This document shows, in pieces, positions 1 through 5,472 of a DNA stretch of 10,320 nt (position 1 is its first letter; each line of letters starts with the position of its first letter). The translations under genes and the position numbers were made by a program. The notes under the pieces were generated by a model that was given only the letters and a program-made list of their open reading frames with translations, was not told the DNA's origin and did not search any database. This DNA comes from Kiritimatiellia bacterium. GTDB taxonomy: Bacteria; Verrucomicrobiota; Kiritimatiellia; SLAD01. The DNA lies in the NCBI GenBank assembly GCA_007134175.1, contig SLLF01000340.1, forward strand, positions 1 through 10,320. The letters run 5' to 3'.

Positions 1-816
1 CAGCGCCGCGTGAATGGCGCTTTCGTTCTCCAACCGCGCCGTCATCTTGACCACGTATTCCGCGTGCTCCTTATTCTCCGGGTCCGTCGTCACCAGCAAC
101 TCGGCCAAAGACAACTTGATCACCACATCCGAAGGCAACTGTTTACGCAACTCCAGGAGCGCGTCCGCCGCCTCCTGATAGCGTCCCTGCCGCTGCCAGA
201 TCTCCACAAACCCCAGGAGCACGCCGCGCCGGTCAAACGTGACGGTGGCGAATATCTCGTCGGTGATATTCAACCCCAGCGACAATCGCAGTCCGTACTT
301 CTTCAGGCAGCGCCCCAATTCCTTGTGCCGGGTCAGGGCGATTTTCAGGGCCTGCTCGCCCGTTTTGTAATCCTTCTCATTGATGGCGAGGAAGCCGCAA
401 ACATAAGCGGCATCAGCGGTGTGCAGGCCCGTCTTCAGCAAGCCATAAGCCTTGTGATGGTGCCCGGCGGTAAACGCCTTAAGCCCTGCCATGAACTGGC
501 GCTCATCCTGGGAAATCCACATGCGCTTGAAGAAGCCCGGCGTAAGCCGATCCGGTACCGGCGCGGGGGAAGCGGCGGGCTGCGAGGCCCCCTGACCTCG
601 TGACCGGCCAGCCCCGCTTTTCGACGTGGTGCCGGAACCCGGTTGCATCGTGTAGAAGAGACCCGTGCCCGGCAGCCCGACCGTGGCCCGTTGTCCCCGT
701 CGGCCCACGGCATACTTCGCGCCCCGGGGACCGAACGAGGCAGAGACCCCGCCCTTGCTGAGATTCTGTGTCACCCCTTTTGCAATACGCACTCTGCGCC
801 AGAATCGAAACGCCAT
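1..816 (-). CDS. DUF4236 domain protein with helical (TPR-like) C-terminal region, partial
   Basis: An open frame runs on the minus strand from ATG at 816 to the left edge: 272 codons without a stop, with the C-terminus outside the window. Residues 1-56 match the small glycine-rich DUF4236 domain: MAFRFWRRVRIAKGVTQNLS, then a GVSASFGPRGAKYAVGRRG segment and GLPGTGLFYT, which agree with the family's usual F-R-x-x-R...LSKxG...GxRG...TVGLPGTGLxYT pattern. A Ser/Gly/Pro/Ala-rich linker follows (about 57-92), then a helical part containing a TPR-like repeat (IWQRQGRYQEAADALLELRK, about 206-225). An AAAGG Shine-Dalgarno lies 9 bases before the ATG. It lies 55 bp downstream of truC on the same strand, so co-transcription is possible. 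DUF4236 has no assigned biochemical function; the TPR-like part suggests protein-protein contacts. The coding call is firm; the role is unknown. Confidence 0.9.
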   Translation of the reverse strand, partial: MAFRFWRRVRIAKGVTQNLSKGGVSASFGPRGAKYAVGRRGQRATVGLPGTGLFYTMQPGSGTTSKSGAGRSRGQGASQPAASPAPVPDRLTPGFFKRMWISQDERQFMAGLKAFTAGHHHKAYGLLKTGLHTADAAYVCGFLAINEKDYKTGEQALKIALTRHKELGRCLKKYGLRLSLGLNITDEIFATVTFDRRGVLLGFVEIWQRQGRYQEAADALLELRKQLPSDVVIKLSLAELLVTTDPENKEHAEYVVKMTARLENESAIHAAL

Positions 817-871
817 GTACCTGTGCCTTTCTTTCTTTACCGAGGATATTCGAACATGATCATAGCTACAA

Positions 872-1585
872 TCATCTTCCATGCGGCTGCGGTCGCCAGC
901 CGGCCGCCGATTGTTCGCGGAAAAGGCGCCAGACGCGTTCTTCCGTTTCATCCACCTCAAGGTGCAGGCGGGCACCACTGGCCGGATGGGGAATGGTGAG
1001 CGAGCGAGCGTGCAATAGCAGCCGATGGACCCCGAACCGTTCACGAAAGTAACGGTTGTGCGCCCCGCGCCCGTATGCCGTGTCTCCGATGATGGGGTGG
1101 TTGATGTGTTTCAGGTGACGGCGAATCTGGTGGCGGCGACCGGTTTCCGGTTCCACCTCCACCAGGGAATAAACGGCGGGCCGATCCTCGATTTCCGCAT
1201 CCAAGGTCAACGTCTCCAACAAGCGGTAGCGACTACGCGCGGCGCGCGGCACACCGTCCTCCTCGTCCACCACGGGATGATCGATCTCGCCGGTCGGTGC
1301 CGTGTGACCACGCACCACCGCCCGGTAACGTTTGTGGACACGTCGTGCGGCAAACGCGTCACACAAGCGATTGGCCATAACGGCGTCCAACGCGAACACC
1401 AGCACCCCTGACGTCGCCCGGTCCAGTCGGTGCACGGGATAGACCGATCGACCGATCTGTTCCCGTAGGATTTGCAAGGCGGCCAAGCCTTGCGGCACGT
1501 GTCGGTTCCGGTGCACCAGCAAGCCGTCCGGCTTATTGATAGCCACGAGACAATCATCGCGATATATAATGTCCAGCAACGCCAT
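872..1585 (-). CDS. truC: tRNA pseudouridine(65) synthase TruC
   Basis: RluA-family pseudouridine synthase of 237 residues, the family's normal size. It isomerises uridine to pseudouridine, in TruC at position 65 of tRNA, in the cytoplasm. The catalytic motif HRLDRATSGVL is at 52-62, with Asp55 as the expected nucleophile. A second conserved block, EPETGRRHQIRRHLKHINHP, is at 145-164 and is followed by IIGDTAYG. The start (LLDIIYRDDCLVAINKP...LLVHR) and the long insert after the VRG segment resemble TruC more than RluA, RluC or RluD. There is no N-terminal S4 domain, which also fits TruC. ATG at 1585 has an AGGGG Shine-Dalgarno 5 bases upstream, and this motif sits inside a hairpin (see 1592-1628). 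The RluA family is certain; the TruC assignment is likely. A DUF4236 gene follows on the same strand. Confidence 0.9.
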   Translation of the reverse strand: MALLDIIYRDDCLVAINKPDGLLVHRNRHVPQGLAALQILREQIGRSVYPVHRLDRATSGVLVFALDAVMANRLCDAFAARRVHKRYRAVVRGHTAPTGEIDHPVVDEEDGVPRAARSRYRLLETLTLDAEIEDRPAVYSLVEVEPETGRRHQIRRHLKHINHPIIGDTAYGRGAHNRYFRERFGVHRLLLHARSLTIPHPASGARLHLEVDETEERVWRLFREQSAAGWRPQPHGR

Positions 1586-1591
1586 CTTCGC

Positions 1592-1628
1592 CCCTAATCG
1601 TAAACCGACAGAATCGTTTAGATTAGGG
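1592..1628 (-). promoter_or_regulatory. hairpin covering the truC ribosome-binding site
   Basis: A 13-bp inverted repeat interrupted by one bulged G: CCCTAATC-G-TAAAC (1592-1605) pairs with GTTTAGATTAGGG (1616-1628) across a 10-base loop. On the minus strand the proximal arm contains AGGG of the AGGGG Shine-Dalgarno, 5 bases before the truC ATG. If it is transcribed, folding would hide the ribosome-binding site. Alternatively it is an operator for a dimeric regulator. The structure is seen directly; the function is inferred. Confidence 0.55.
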
Positions 1629-1639
1629 CAAAAGAGGAA

Positions 1640-1697
1640 GGCGAAAGATTAAGAAATAGCATCTTTCCCCTCTTGTCTTTCGCCATAATCTTTCGCC
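1640..1697. repeat. inverted/tandem GGCGAAAGATTA repeat
   Basis: GGCGAAAGATTA at 1640-1651 is the exact reverse complement of TAATCTTTCGCC at 1686-1697. Between and beside the arms lie related variants (ATCTTTCCCCTCTTG at 1661-1675, TCTTTCGCC at 1677-1685). On the minus strand this reads as three or four degenerate tandem units of the type GGCGAAAGA(T/C). It does not code. It looks like a member of a dispersed intergenic repeat family; copy number elsewhere cannot be judged from this window. Confidence 0.6.
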
Positions 1698-1889
1698 TTA
1701 ATCTGCACCCATAATGAAATCACTCTTACTCGCATACCCTTGCCCGGATACACTTAATCGGTCTTTTTCTACCAGACGCTTCGCTGGGGAACACGAAGAA
1801 AGTAGATCAGCGGTTCCGCTGCGGGCGCGGGCGATGACCGCGCCTATGAAGGGCCGCGCTCACCGCGCGCGGCTACAGCCTGAGTCCCG
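1698..1889. other. gap with no gene, contains a twin-hairpin repeat
   Basis: Between the GGCGAAAGATTA repeat and the ATPase relic I see no convincing coding sequence on either strand. The only structured element is the 82-bp repeat at 1803-1884. A short string CGCTTCGCTGG near 1779 recurs near 2141 and may belong to the same repeat neighbourhood. Confidence 0.5.
1803..1884. repeat. 82-bp twin-hairpin repeat, copy 1
   Basis: It aligns without gaps to 2247-2328, with 10 mismatches in 82 positions by my hand count; the last 36 bases are identical. It can fold as two successive stem-loops: GCGCGG/CCGCGC around GCGATGA, then GCCGCGC/GCGCGGC around a short TCAC-containing loop. The inner end carries GGCTACAGCC, and copy 2 also has the matching GCTGTAGGC at its other end. 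The form recalls REP/BIME-type or MITE-like elements. Its inner boundary abuts the broken 3' end of the ATPase pseudogene. Confidence 0.8.
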
Positions 1890-2130
1890 CTCCGCCCCCC
1901 GCTGCGTGGCCCGGAAATAGGCCTTGCGGTCTCCCCACTTGGTCAGGATTTGGCCCAGCGCAAAACCCTCCCACGACGCACCCAGCTTGGGATGGGCCAA
2001 TAGCGAGTTCGGGCATCCGCTGAGCTTCGTCTATCACAACCAGACCGCGCAGCGCACCCAGCGTATTCTCCAGCATGGCGCGCAATGACTCAAATCCGGC
2101 CGTTGTTTCAAGATCGTACCACGTCACATC
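1890..2130 (-). pseudogene. remnant of an AAA_14/DUF4143 ATPase (internal deletion plus frame change)
   Basis: Reading leftwards from 2130, the first frame gives DVTWYDLETTAGFESL, then LVVIDEAQRMPEL. This is the segment leading into the Walker B (LVVIDE) and following motif of AAA_14-type ATPases. The frame then changes near 2000, and the next frame reads LLAHPKLGASWEGFALG followed by ILTKWGDRKAYFRATQRGAE. These are typical of the C-terminal DUF4143 nuclease-like domain (HPKLGASWEGF, then GAE before the usual DLLL). The Walker A region, the roughly 200 residues between the two segments, and everything after GAE are missing. Homology stops within a few bases of repeat copy 1. It is therefore a decayed gene that lost its middle and both ends. 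It is not a fragment of the neighbouring intact ATPase (2705-3904), whose sequence clearly differs. Confidence 0.8.
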
Positions 2131-2204
2131 GGACCCACCCGCTTCGCTGGAGATAGTATGAGAACACGGAGAAGACGGGAGGATACAAGTTCACCCCAGC
2201 TTCC

Positions 2205-2231
2205 CTCCGTGATCTCTGTGGTTGAAAAATC
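2205..2231 (+). repeat. CTCCGTG-family dispersed element, copy 1
   Basis: It reads CTCCGTG-at-CTCTGTGGT followed by an A-rich tail and ATC. It matches 4018-4042 (CTCCGTG-ca-CTCCGTGGT, A-run, ATC), and a half copy, CTCCGTGCAC, occurs at 2337-2346. All three lie in gaps next to relic or accessory genes. Short extragenic elements of this look are, to my knowledge, common in PVC-group genomes, but this has to be checked by search. Confidence 0.5.
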
Positions 2232-2246
2232 TTCCATAGTCACGGC

Positions 2247-2328
2247 TAGACCAGTGATTTCGCTGTAGGCGCGGGCGATGACCGCGCAGGTAAAGGGCCG
2301 CGCTCACCGCGCGCGGCTACAGCCTGAG
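2247..2328. repeat. 82-bp twin-hairpin repeat, copy 2
   Basis: Gap-free partner of 1803-1884 in the same orientation, 362 bp of spacer away. This copy shows clear terminal inverted repeats: GCTGTAGGCGCGG at one side and the GC-rich GGCTACAGC arm at the other. It lies between the nucleotidyltransferase remnant and the CTCCGTG element. Mismatches are clustered in the first half and in the short linker between the two stem-loops; the second stem-loop is invariant. Confidence 0.8.
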
Positions 2329-2360
2329 CCCTTTCTCTCCGTGCACCTACTCGTACACGC

Positions 2361-2561
2361 CTATCGCCCGGCACGCTGCAACCGGATGAAAGCCAGCCCT
2401 ACCCGGACGCCGGGTTGAAACTCGATCAGCACATCGATGTCGCTCTCCGGCCCGAAATCGTCGCGCAACACGGATCCGAACAGCGCCAGGCGACGGATGC
2501 CGCGGGCGCGGCAGAACGCCTCGATCTGTTCGCGCGGAACCTGTATGCCTTTCGTCTTCAT
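2361..2561 (-). pseudogene. truncated MNT-type nucleotidyltransferase (MntA-like)
   Basis: Sixty-six residues from ATG at 2561, which has a GAGGG Shine-Dalgarno; longer in-frame starts upstream are not needed. The diagnostic nucleotidyltransferase motif is present: LALFGSVLRDDFGPESDIDV, that is GSxxRxDx(n)SDID with the two metal-binding aspartates. The protein then stops right after VGLAFIRLQR, at AGR-stop. Family members normally continue for another 30-40 residues with a third acidic position and a conserved tail. The truncation point is 14 bp from a CTCCGTG half element and 32 bp from the 82-bp repeat. MNT proteins usually act as antitoxins that AMPylate a HEPN toxin encoded next to them; no HEPN gene is visible here. 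I treat it as a truncated, probably inactive relic, although a short peptide could still be made. Confidence 0.75.
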
Positions 2562-2661
2562 GTGCCCTCGGAGCAGGACCACCGGTTTCCTGCCTCCAAT
2601 CCTTGGAAGAAGTTTCCGCTCCTTCCCGCATGCACCTCAGCGCTCCACATGCACTCTGCCC

Positions 2662-2675
2662 TTCATCCTTCATCC
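2662..2675 (+). repeat. short TTCATCC tandem (two units)
   Basis: Two perfect TTCATCC units followed by a pyrimidine-rich tail (to about 2700) in the 143-bp gap between the ATPase stop codon and the nucleotidyltransferase relic. The same 7-base unit occurs four times in a row at 4091-4118. Confidence 0.6.
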
Positions 2676-2704
2676 TTCTCTTCCCTCCTCCGTCCTCCCT
2701 AAAT

Positions 2705-3904
2705 TCAAACAAGCTGGGACAGCAGGGTCCGGGCGGGAACAATGACGGGAGCCGTTTGCGTGAAACAGTCGGCTTCAACATAATCAGCGTTGAGCGTCAG
2801 CTGGAAAGCATGAGGCGTACCGGTCTGCTGCTGGAAATAGGCCAGATGTGGAGACAAGCCGGCATCGCCATGTTTAGCCTCAATCAGCAACCAGGGTTGA
2901 CCGTCGCGGATCACGACAAAATCGACCTCGCGCTTGAGGGTATCGCGGATATAGCGTAGCTCGAACACCCCCAGTCCCAGATCGGTCCAGCCTTCCACCG
3001 CTTTCAACAGATGACACGCACAGAATGTTTCGGCTCGCTGTCCCCTGTCCGTGATGCCGCTCCAATCCCGTAAAAACCACTTGGGCTCCTTGCGCAACGC
3101 TTTAGACACATTGCGATGCCAGGGCCGGACGATAAAGCCATAGTGCAGCGAACAGAGTGTGGTGATCCAGCTACGCACGGTATTCTCGCTCACCCGGACT
3201 TGTTTGGCGAGTGATGAGTAGATCAGCTGATCAGCGCTCTGGTTGGATAATATTCGGGCCATAATGGCGAGTTGATCGAGGTCCTGAATGCCGGTCATAT
3301 CACGCACATCTTCGCGCAATAGTTGATGCATGCGCAGCTCGCGCCACCGCAGCGAGAAGCGCATAGACCTCTTTTGAAACGGTTCAGGATGCCCGCCATG
3401 CTCTAACAGGGCCTGCCAGTCAACATTCGCTAGTGCAAGCGGTGGATTGTGAACGGAATAGGATGGTTGCGTTCGACACAGCTCGGCAACACTTAGGGGA
3501 TGCATATGGTACAGGAAGTAGCGCCCCATTAAGCTATCTCCCCCTTTGCGGTACGCATCGAGCCGGGATGAGCCGGTGACCATGATCCTCACGTTGGCCT
3601 CGTAGGTGTCAAAAAACCCTTTAAGGAATTGTTTCCATCTGGGGTATTTGTGGAGCTCGTCGAAAACAATTCTAATTGGTTTTGCTGAGAGTTTGTTGAG
3701 TCCCGCACGCTCGGCAACGGCGGTCGGTCCCGATAGAATCAAGGCGCGATGATCCTCATTGTCCCAATCCAAGTAGACGTCACTCAAGTCACGACACGTT
3801 GTCGTCTTGCCCACTTGGCGCGGCCCCGCCACAAAAGCCATCTGCCGCTCCTCGCGCAAAGCGGTATCCAATAGGGCACCATAGATTCTGGGTTGCTTAT
3901 TCAT
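2705..3904 (-). CDS. AAA_14/DUF4143 family ATP-binding protein
   Basis: Intact 399-residue protein, the usual length for this family. Walker A is GPRQVGKTT (27-35). Walker B is IRIVFDE (77-83), followed by LHKYPRW. The arginine/sensor-like segment VTGSSRLDAYRKGGDSLMGR (109-128) is also typical. The middle (about 225-262) has a winged-helix-like stretch (SLAKQVRVSENTVRSWITTL). The C-terminal DUF4143 part shows a PD-(D/E)xK nuclease-like core: REVDFVV (Asp328) and LLIEAK (Glu342, Lys344). The family's function is poorly defined; members are abundant, horizontally mobile and sometimes linked to toxin-antitoxin or defence-type islands. The gene is flanked by repeats and relics. ATG at 3904 lacks a clear Shine-Dalgarno, and an AT-rich palindrome lies 15-54 bases upstream. 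Family assignment is strong; cellular role is unknown. Confidence 0.9.
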   Translation of the reverse strand: MNKQPRIYGALLDTALREERQMAFVAGPRQVGKTTTCRDLSDVYLDWDNEDHRALILSGPTAVAERAGLNKLSAKPIRIVFDELHKYPRWKQFLKGFFDTYEANVRIMVTGSSRLDAYRKGGDSLMGRYFLYHMHPLSVAELCRTQPSYSVHNPPLALANVDWQALLEHGGHPEPFQKRSMRFSLRWRELRMHQLLREDVRDMTGIQDLDQLAIMARILSNQSADQLIYSSLAKQVRVSENTVRSWITTLCSLHYGFIVRPWHRNVSKALRKEPKWFLRDWSGITDRGQRAETFCACHLLKAVEGWTDLGLGVFELRYIRDTLKREVDFVVIRDGQPWLLIEAKHGDAGLSPHLAYFQQQTGTPHAFQLTLNADYVEADCFTQTAPVIVPARTLLSQLV

Positions 3905-3918
3905 GCTGTATAATTACG

Positions 3919-3958
3919 CACAACGCTGCAAAATAATCAAGATTATTCCGCAGTTGTG
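3919..3958. promoter_or_regulatory. long AT-rich palindrome upstream of the ATPase gene
   Basis: The core AATAATC-AA-GATTATT (3932-3947) is a perfect 7-bp inverted repeat. Outer arms CACAACGCTGC (3919-3929) and GCAGTTGTG (3950-3958) pair again, with two unpaired bases. The whole element spans 40 bp and lies just before the ATPase start codon, where a promoter is expected. It could be an operator for a dimeric repressor, a cruciform or a recombination site. The symmetry is seen directly; the function is a guess. Confidence 0.55.
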
Positions 3959-4017
3959 TTAATTTTAATACATCACGGTCGCAACAGGGTGCTATTCCAC
4001 CCATCTCCCGCCCTGAT

Positions 4018-4042
4018 CTCCGTGCACTCCGTGGTAAAAATC
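4018..4042 (+). repeat. CTCCGTG-family dispersed element, copy 2
   Basis: CTCCGTG-CA-CTCCGTGGT followed by five A and ATC. It matches the element at 2205-2231 over its whole length with few differences. It lies in the 277-bp gap between the ATPase start and the end of the AraC gene, and nothing coding is supported there. Confidence 0.5.
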
Positions 4043-4090
4043 CTAGGGTACAGCAGCGTTGTCAGACCGGCACCGCCCCTCCTCCCTCTC

Positions 4091-4118
4091 TTCATCCTTC
4101 ATCCTTCATCCTTCATCC
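4091..4118 (+). repeat. TTCATCC tandem repeat (four units)
   Basis: Four perfect tandem copies of TTCATCC, continued by a degenerate unit (TTCACC). It lies about 60 bp beyond the 3' end of the AraC gene. A two-unit version is found at 2662-2675. Such 7-base runs can change length by slippage; here no gene would be shifted in frame by it. Confidence 0.8.
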
Positions 4119-4181
4119 TTCACCATGTCTGCCCCTCACCCGTCCGCGCCTCAGCAGCAAGCTTTAACAAATCTAGCGCGC

Positions 4182-5027
4182 TCAAACCATACGGCGAAAT
4201 TGCCGGGGGGCCATTCCGTGCGCGGCCCGGAAACGCCGGTTGAAATTCGACAGGTTCTGGAAACCGCTGTCGAAAGCGATGTCGGCGATGGAGCGGTCGG
4301 TTTCCAGCAGAAGTCGCCGCGCGCATCCAAGGCGCAAATCGGTCAAGAATTCCGTGAATGTCTTGCGCGTGGAACGCCGAAAAGCCCGGCTGAAGGCCGC
4401 GGGGTCCATGCCGACGTGACGGGCCGCGTCCGCATGTTTCACATCCTCCCGGTACCGCTCAAGAATATACCGCTGCGCCTGATACATGCGGTCCGCGCGT
4501 GGCGCGGGTGTCGGGACGGCATATGCCGGGCTGGCCAACGGTAGCGCCGGGGCCGCCGCGGTCAGACGCTTGGCCAAGGCCCAAAAATGGAGCCATCGGT
4601 CCAAGCCGTGCGCCTGACGGATCAAGCGCAACAACCGCACGCCCGCCCGGGCGGCGGTGCCCGTATAACACAAACCGCCGGCCGCCTGCTCCAGCACCGT
4701 CCGCCAGGCCCGCAACTCGGGAAGATGGTCCAGCAGCCCGGCTAGCGGCTCACGACGGAAATGCAGCACTTCTGCCGCGGCACCGCGCGCAGGGGCCTCG
4801 GTGTTATGATACCAGTGGGGCAAGTCCGCGCCTAAGAGATATAATTCCCCTTCGCGGAAGGCCCCGACATGATCACCGACGATTCGAATCCCCCGACCCC
4901 GCTCGATGTAGGTGATCTCGTACTCGGGATGGTAATGAAACGGATGATCAAACTCCGGCAACACAAACCGGCGGGACAAGAGGAGATCCCGCTCCAACAT
5001 GGAGACGGCTTCAAAATGCGCTTTCAT
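4182..5027 (-). CDS. AraC-family transcriptional regulator with N-terminal cupin
   Basis: A 281-residue protein of standard AraC size. The N-terminal part (about 20-90) is a cupin-like sensing domain: FDHPFHYHPEYEITYIERGR, with His31, His33 and Glu35 as typical barrel residues. The C-terminal 100 residues hold the two helix-turn-helix motifs: VKHADAARHVGMDPAAFSRA (about 196-215) and SIADIAFDSGFQNLSNFNRR (246-265), then FRAAHGMAPRQFRR. The second is the classic AraC signature. It is transcribed away from the ferredoxin-P450-UroD operon with 127 bp between start codons, so it is most likely that operon's regulator, responding to a small ligand. ATG at 5027 has no Shine-Dalgarno, and the predicted -10 element lies so close that the mRNA may be leaderless. 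The ligand is unknown. Confidence 0.92.
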   Translation of the reverse strand: MKAHFEAVSMLERDLLLSRRFVLPEFDHPFHYHPEYEITYIERGRGIRIVGDHVGAFREGELYLLGADLPHWYHNTEAPARGAAAEVLHFRREPLAGLLDHLPELRAWRTVLEQAAGGLCYTGTAARAGVRLLRLIRQAHGLDRWLHFWALAKRLTAAAPALPLASPAYAVPTPAPRADRMYQAQRYILERYREDVKHADAARHVGMDPAAFSRAFRRSTRKTFTEFLTDLRLGCARRLLLETDRSIADIAFDSGFQNLSNFNRRFRAAHGMAPRQFRRMV

Positions 5028-5154
5028 TGATTGATTATTATAGCATGCAACACGATAAAGTCACTAAAATACCATTATATATCATGCCGCTAGTAGATCG
5101 CGGGGGCGGATGGTGTTTAAATGGTTGCCGCTTAATACCACCGGGAGGTCGATT
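5028..5154. promoter_or_regulatory. divergent control region between araC-type gene and P450 operon
   Basis: A 127-bp AT-rich region separates the two divergent genes. Two direct repeats, ATAGCATGC (5040-5048) and ATATCATGC (5079-5087), differ by one base and lie 39 bp apart. They are candidates for the direct-repeat half-sites that AraC proteins bind. A TATATA/TATATC segment (5076-5083) could be the plus-strand -10 box, with no good -35, as expected for an activated promoter. All of this is inferred from position and symmetry. Confidence 0.4.
5037..5064 (-). promoter_or_regulatory. putative sigma70 promoter of the AraC gene
   Basis: On the minus strand a perfect TATAAT (5042-5037) is preceded by GTGACT (5064-5059, 4 of 6 matches to TTGACA) with a 16-base spacer. 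Only 9 bases separate the -10 box from the ATG at 5027, which puts the expected transcription start within a few bases of the start codon. Confidence 0.5.
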
Positions 5155-5472
5155 GTGCCGCAAATAATCTTTGAGACGGAAGACGGGCAAGCATTGATTG
5201 TAAACACGGAAGCGGAGCACCTGATGCAGGCCGCGCTGGATCATGAGATACCCGGCATTGAAGGCGCCTGCGGCGGCGTCTGTTCCTGCGCCACGTGCCA
5301 TGTGCACATCGACCCGGCCTGGACGGAGCTCGTGGGCCCGCCCAACGACTTCGAAGCCGCGTTATTGGAACTGGAGGATCAGTTCAAGCTATGCAGCCGC
5401 TTGGGGTGTCAGGTCAAGCTAACGCCTGAATTGGACGGCCTCAAGGTACGCGTGGCCACGGGGGCGTCATGA
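5155..5472 (+). CDS. putidaredoxin/adrenodoxin-type 2Fe-2S ferredoxin
   Basis: A 105-residue electron carrier when started at GTG 5155, which has a GGGAGG Shine-Dalgarno 6 bases upstream. An ATG at 5110 would add 15 residues of no family character and lacks such a site. Cluster ligands are Cys39, Cys45, Cys48 (GACGGVCSCATCHVHI) and Cys85 (CSRLGCQV). That is the C-x5-C-x2-C...C pattern of the vertebrate-type ferredoxins. The tail TPELDGLKVRV closely follows putidaredoxin's. Known relatives reduce class I bacterial P450s with electrons from an FAD ferredoxin reductase. The P450 gene overlaps its stop codon by 4 bases, so it is surely the P450's redox partner. No reductase gene is in the window. 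Confidence 0.93.
   Translation: MPQIIFETEDGQALIVNTEAEHLMQAALDHEIPGIEGACGGVCSCATCHVHIDPAWTELVGPPNDFEAALLELEDQFKLCSRLGCQVKLTPELDGLKVRVATGAS

Larger units (their letters stand above)
2131..2360. other. gap with no gene, built largely of repeats
   Basis: No coding sequence is supported. The stretch contains a CACGGAG/CTCCGTG inverted pair (2165-2171 and 2205-2211), a CTCCGTG-family element (2205-2231), the second copy of the 82-bp repeat (2247-2328), and a half copy of the CTCCGTG element (2337-2346). The next element is the broken end of the nucleotidyltransferase gene. Confidence 0.6.

Noticed and set aside
10..603. 197-residue plus-strand open frame
   Set aside because: Arg/Gln/His/Leu-rich shadow of the real minus-strand DUF4236 gene, which has recognisable domains and a ribosome-binding site.
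1714..1920. 68-residue plus-strand open frame
   Set aside because: Runs through the twin-hairpin repeat and into the antisense of the ATPase relic; no family features.
4091..4118. CRISPR-like array
   Set aside because: Units are 7 bp in direct tandem with no spacers; a simple tandem repeat.
5110..5154. Longer ferredoxin start at ATG 5110
   Set aside because: The added 15 residues do not match the family, and the strong GGGAGG site serves GTG 5155.
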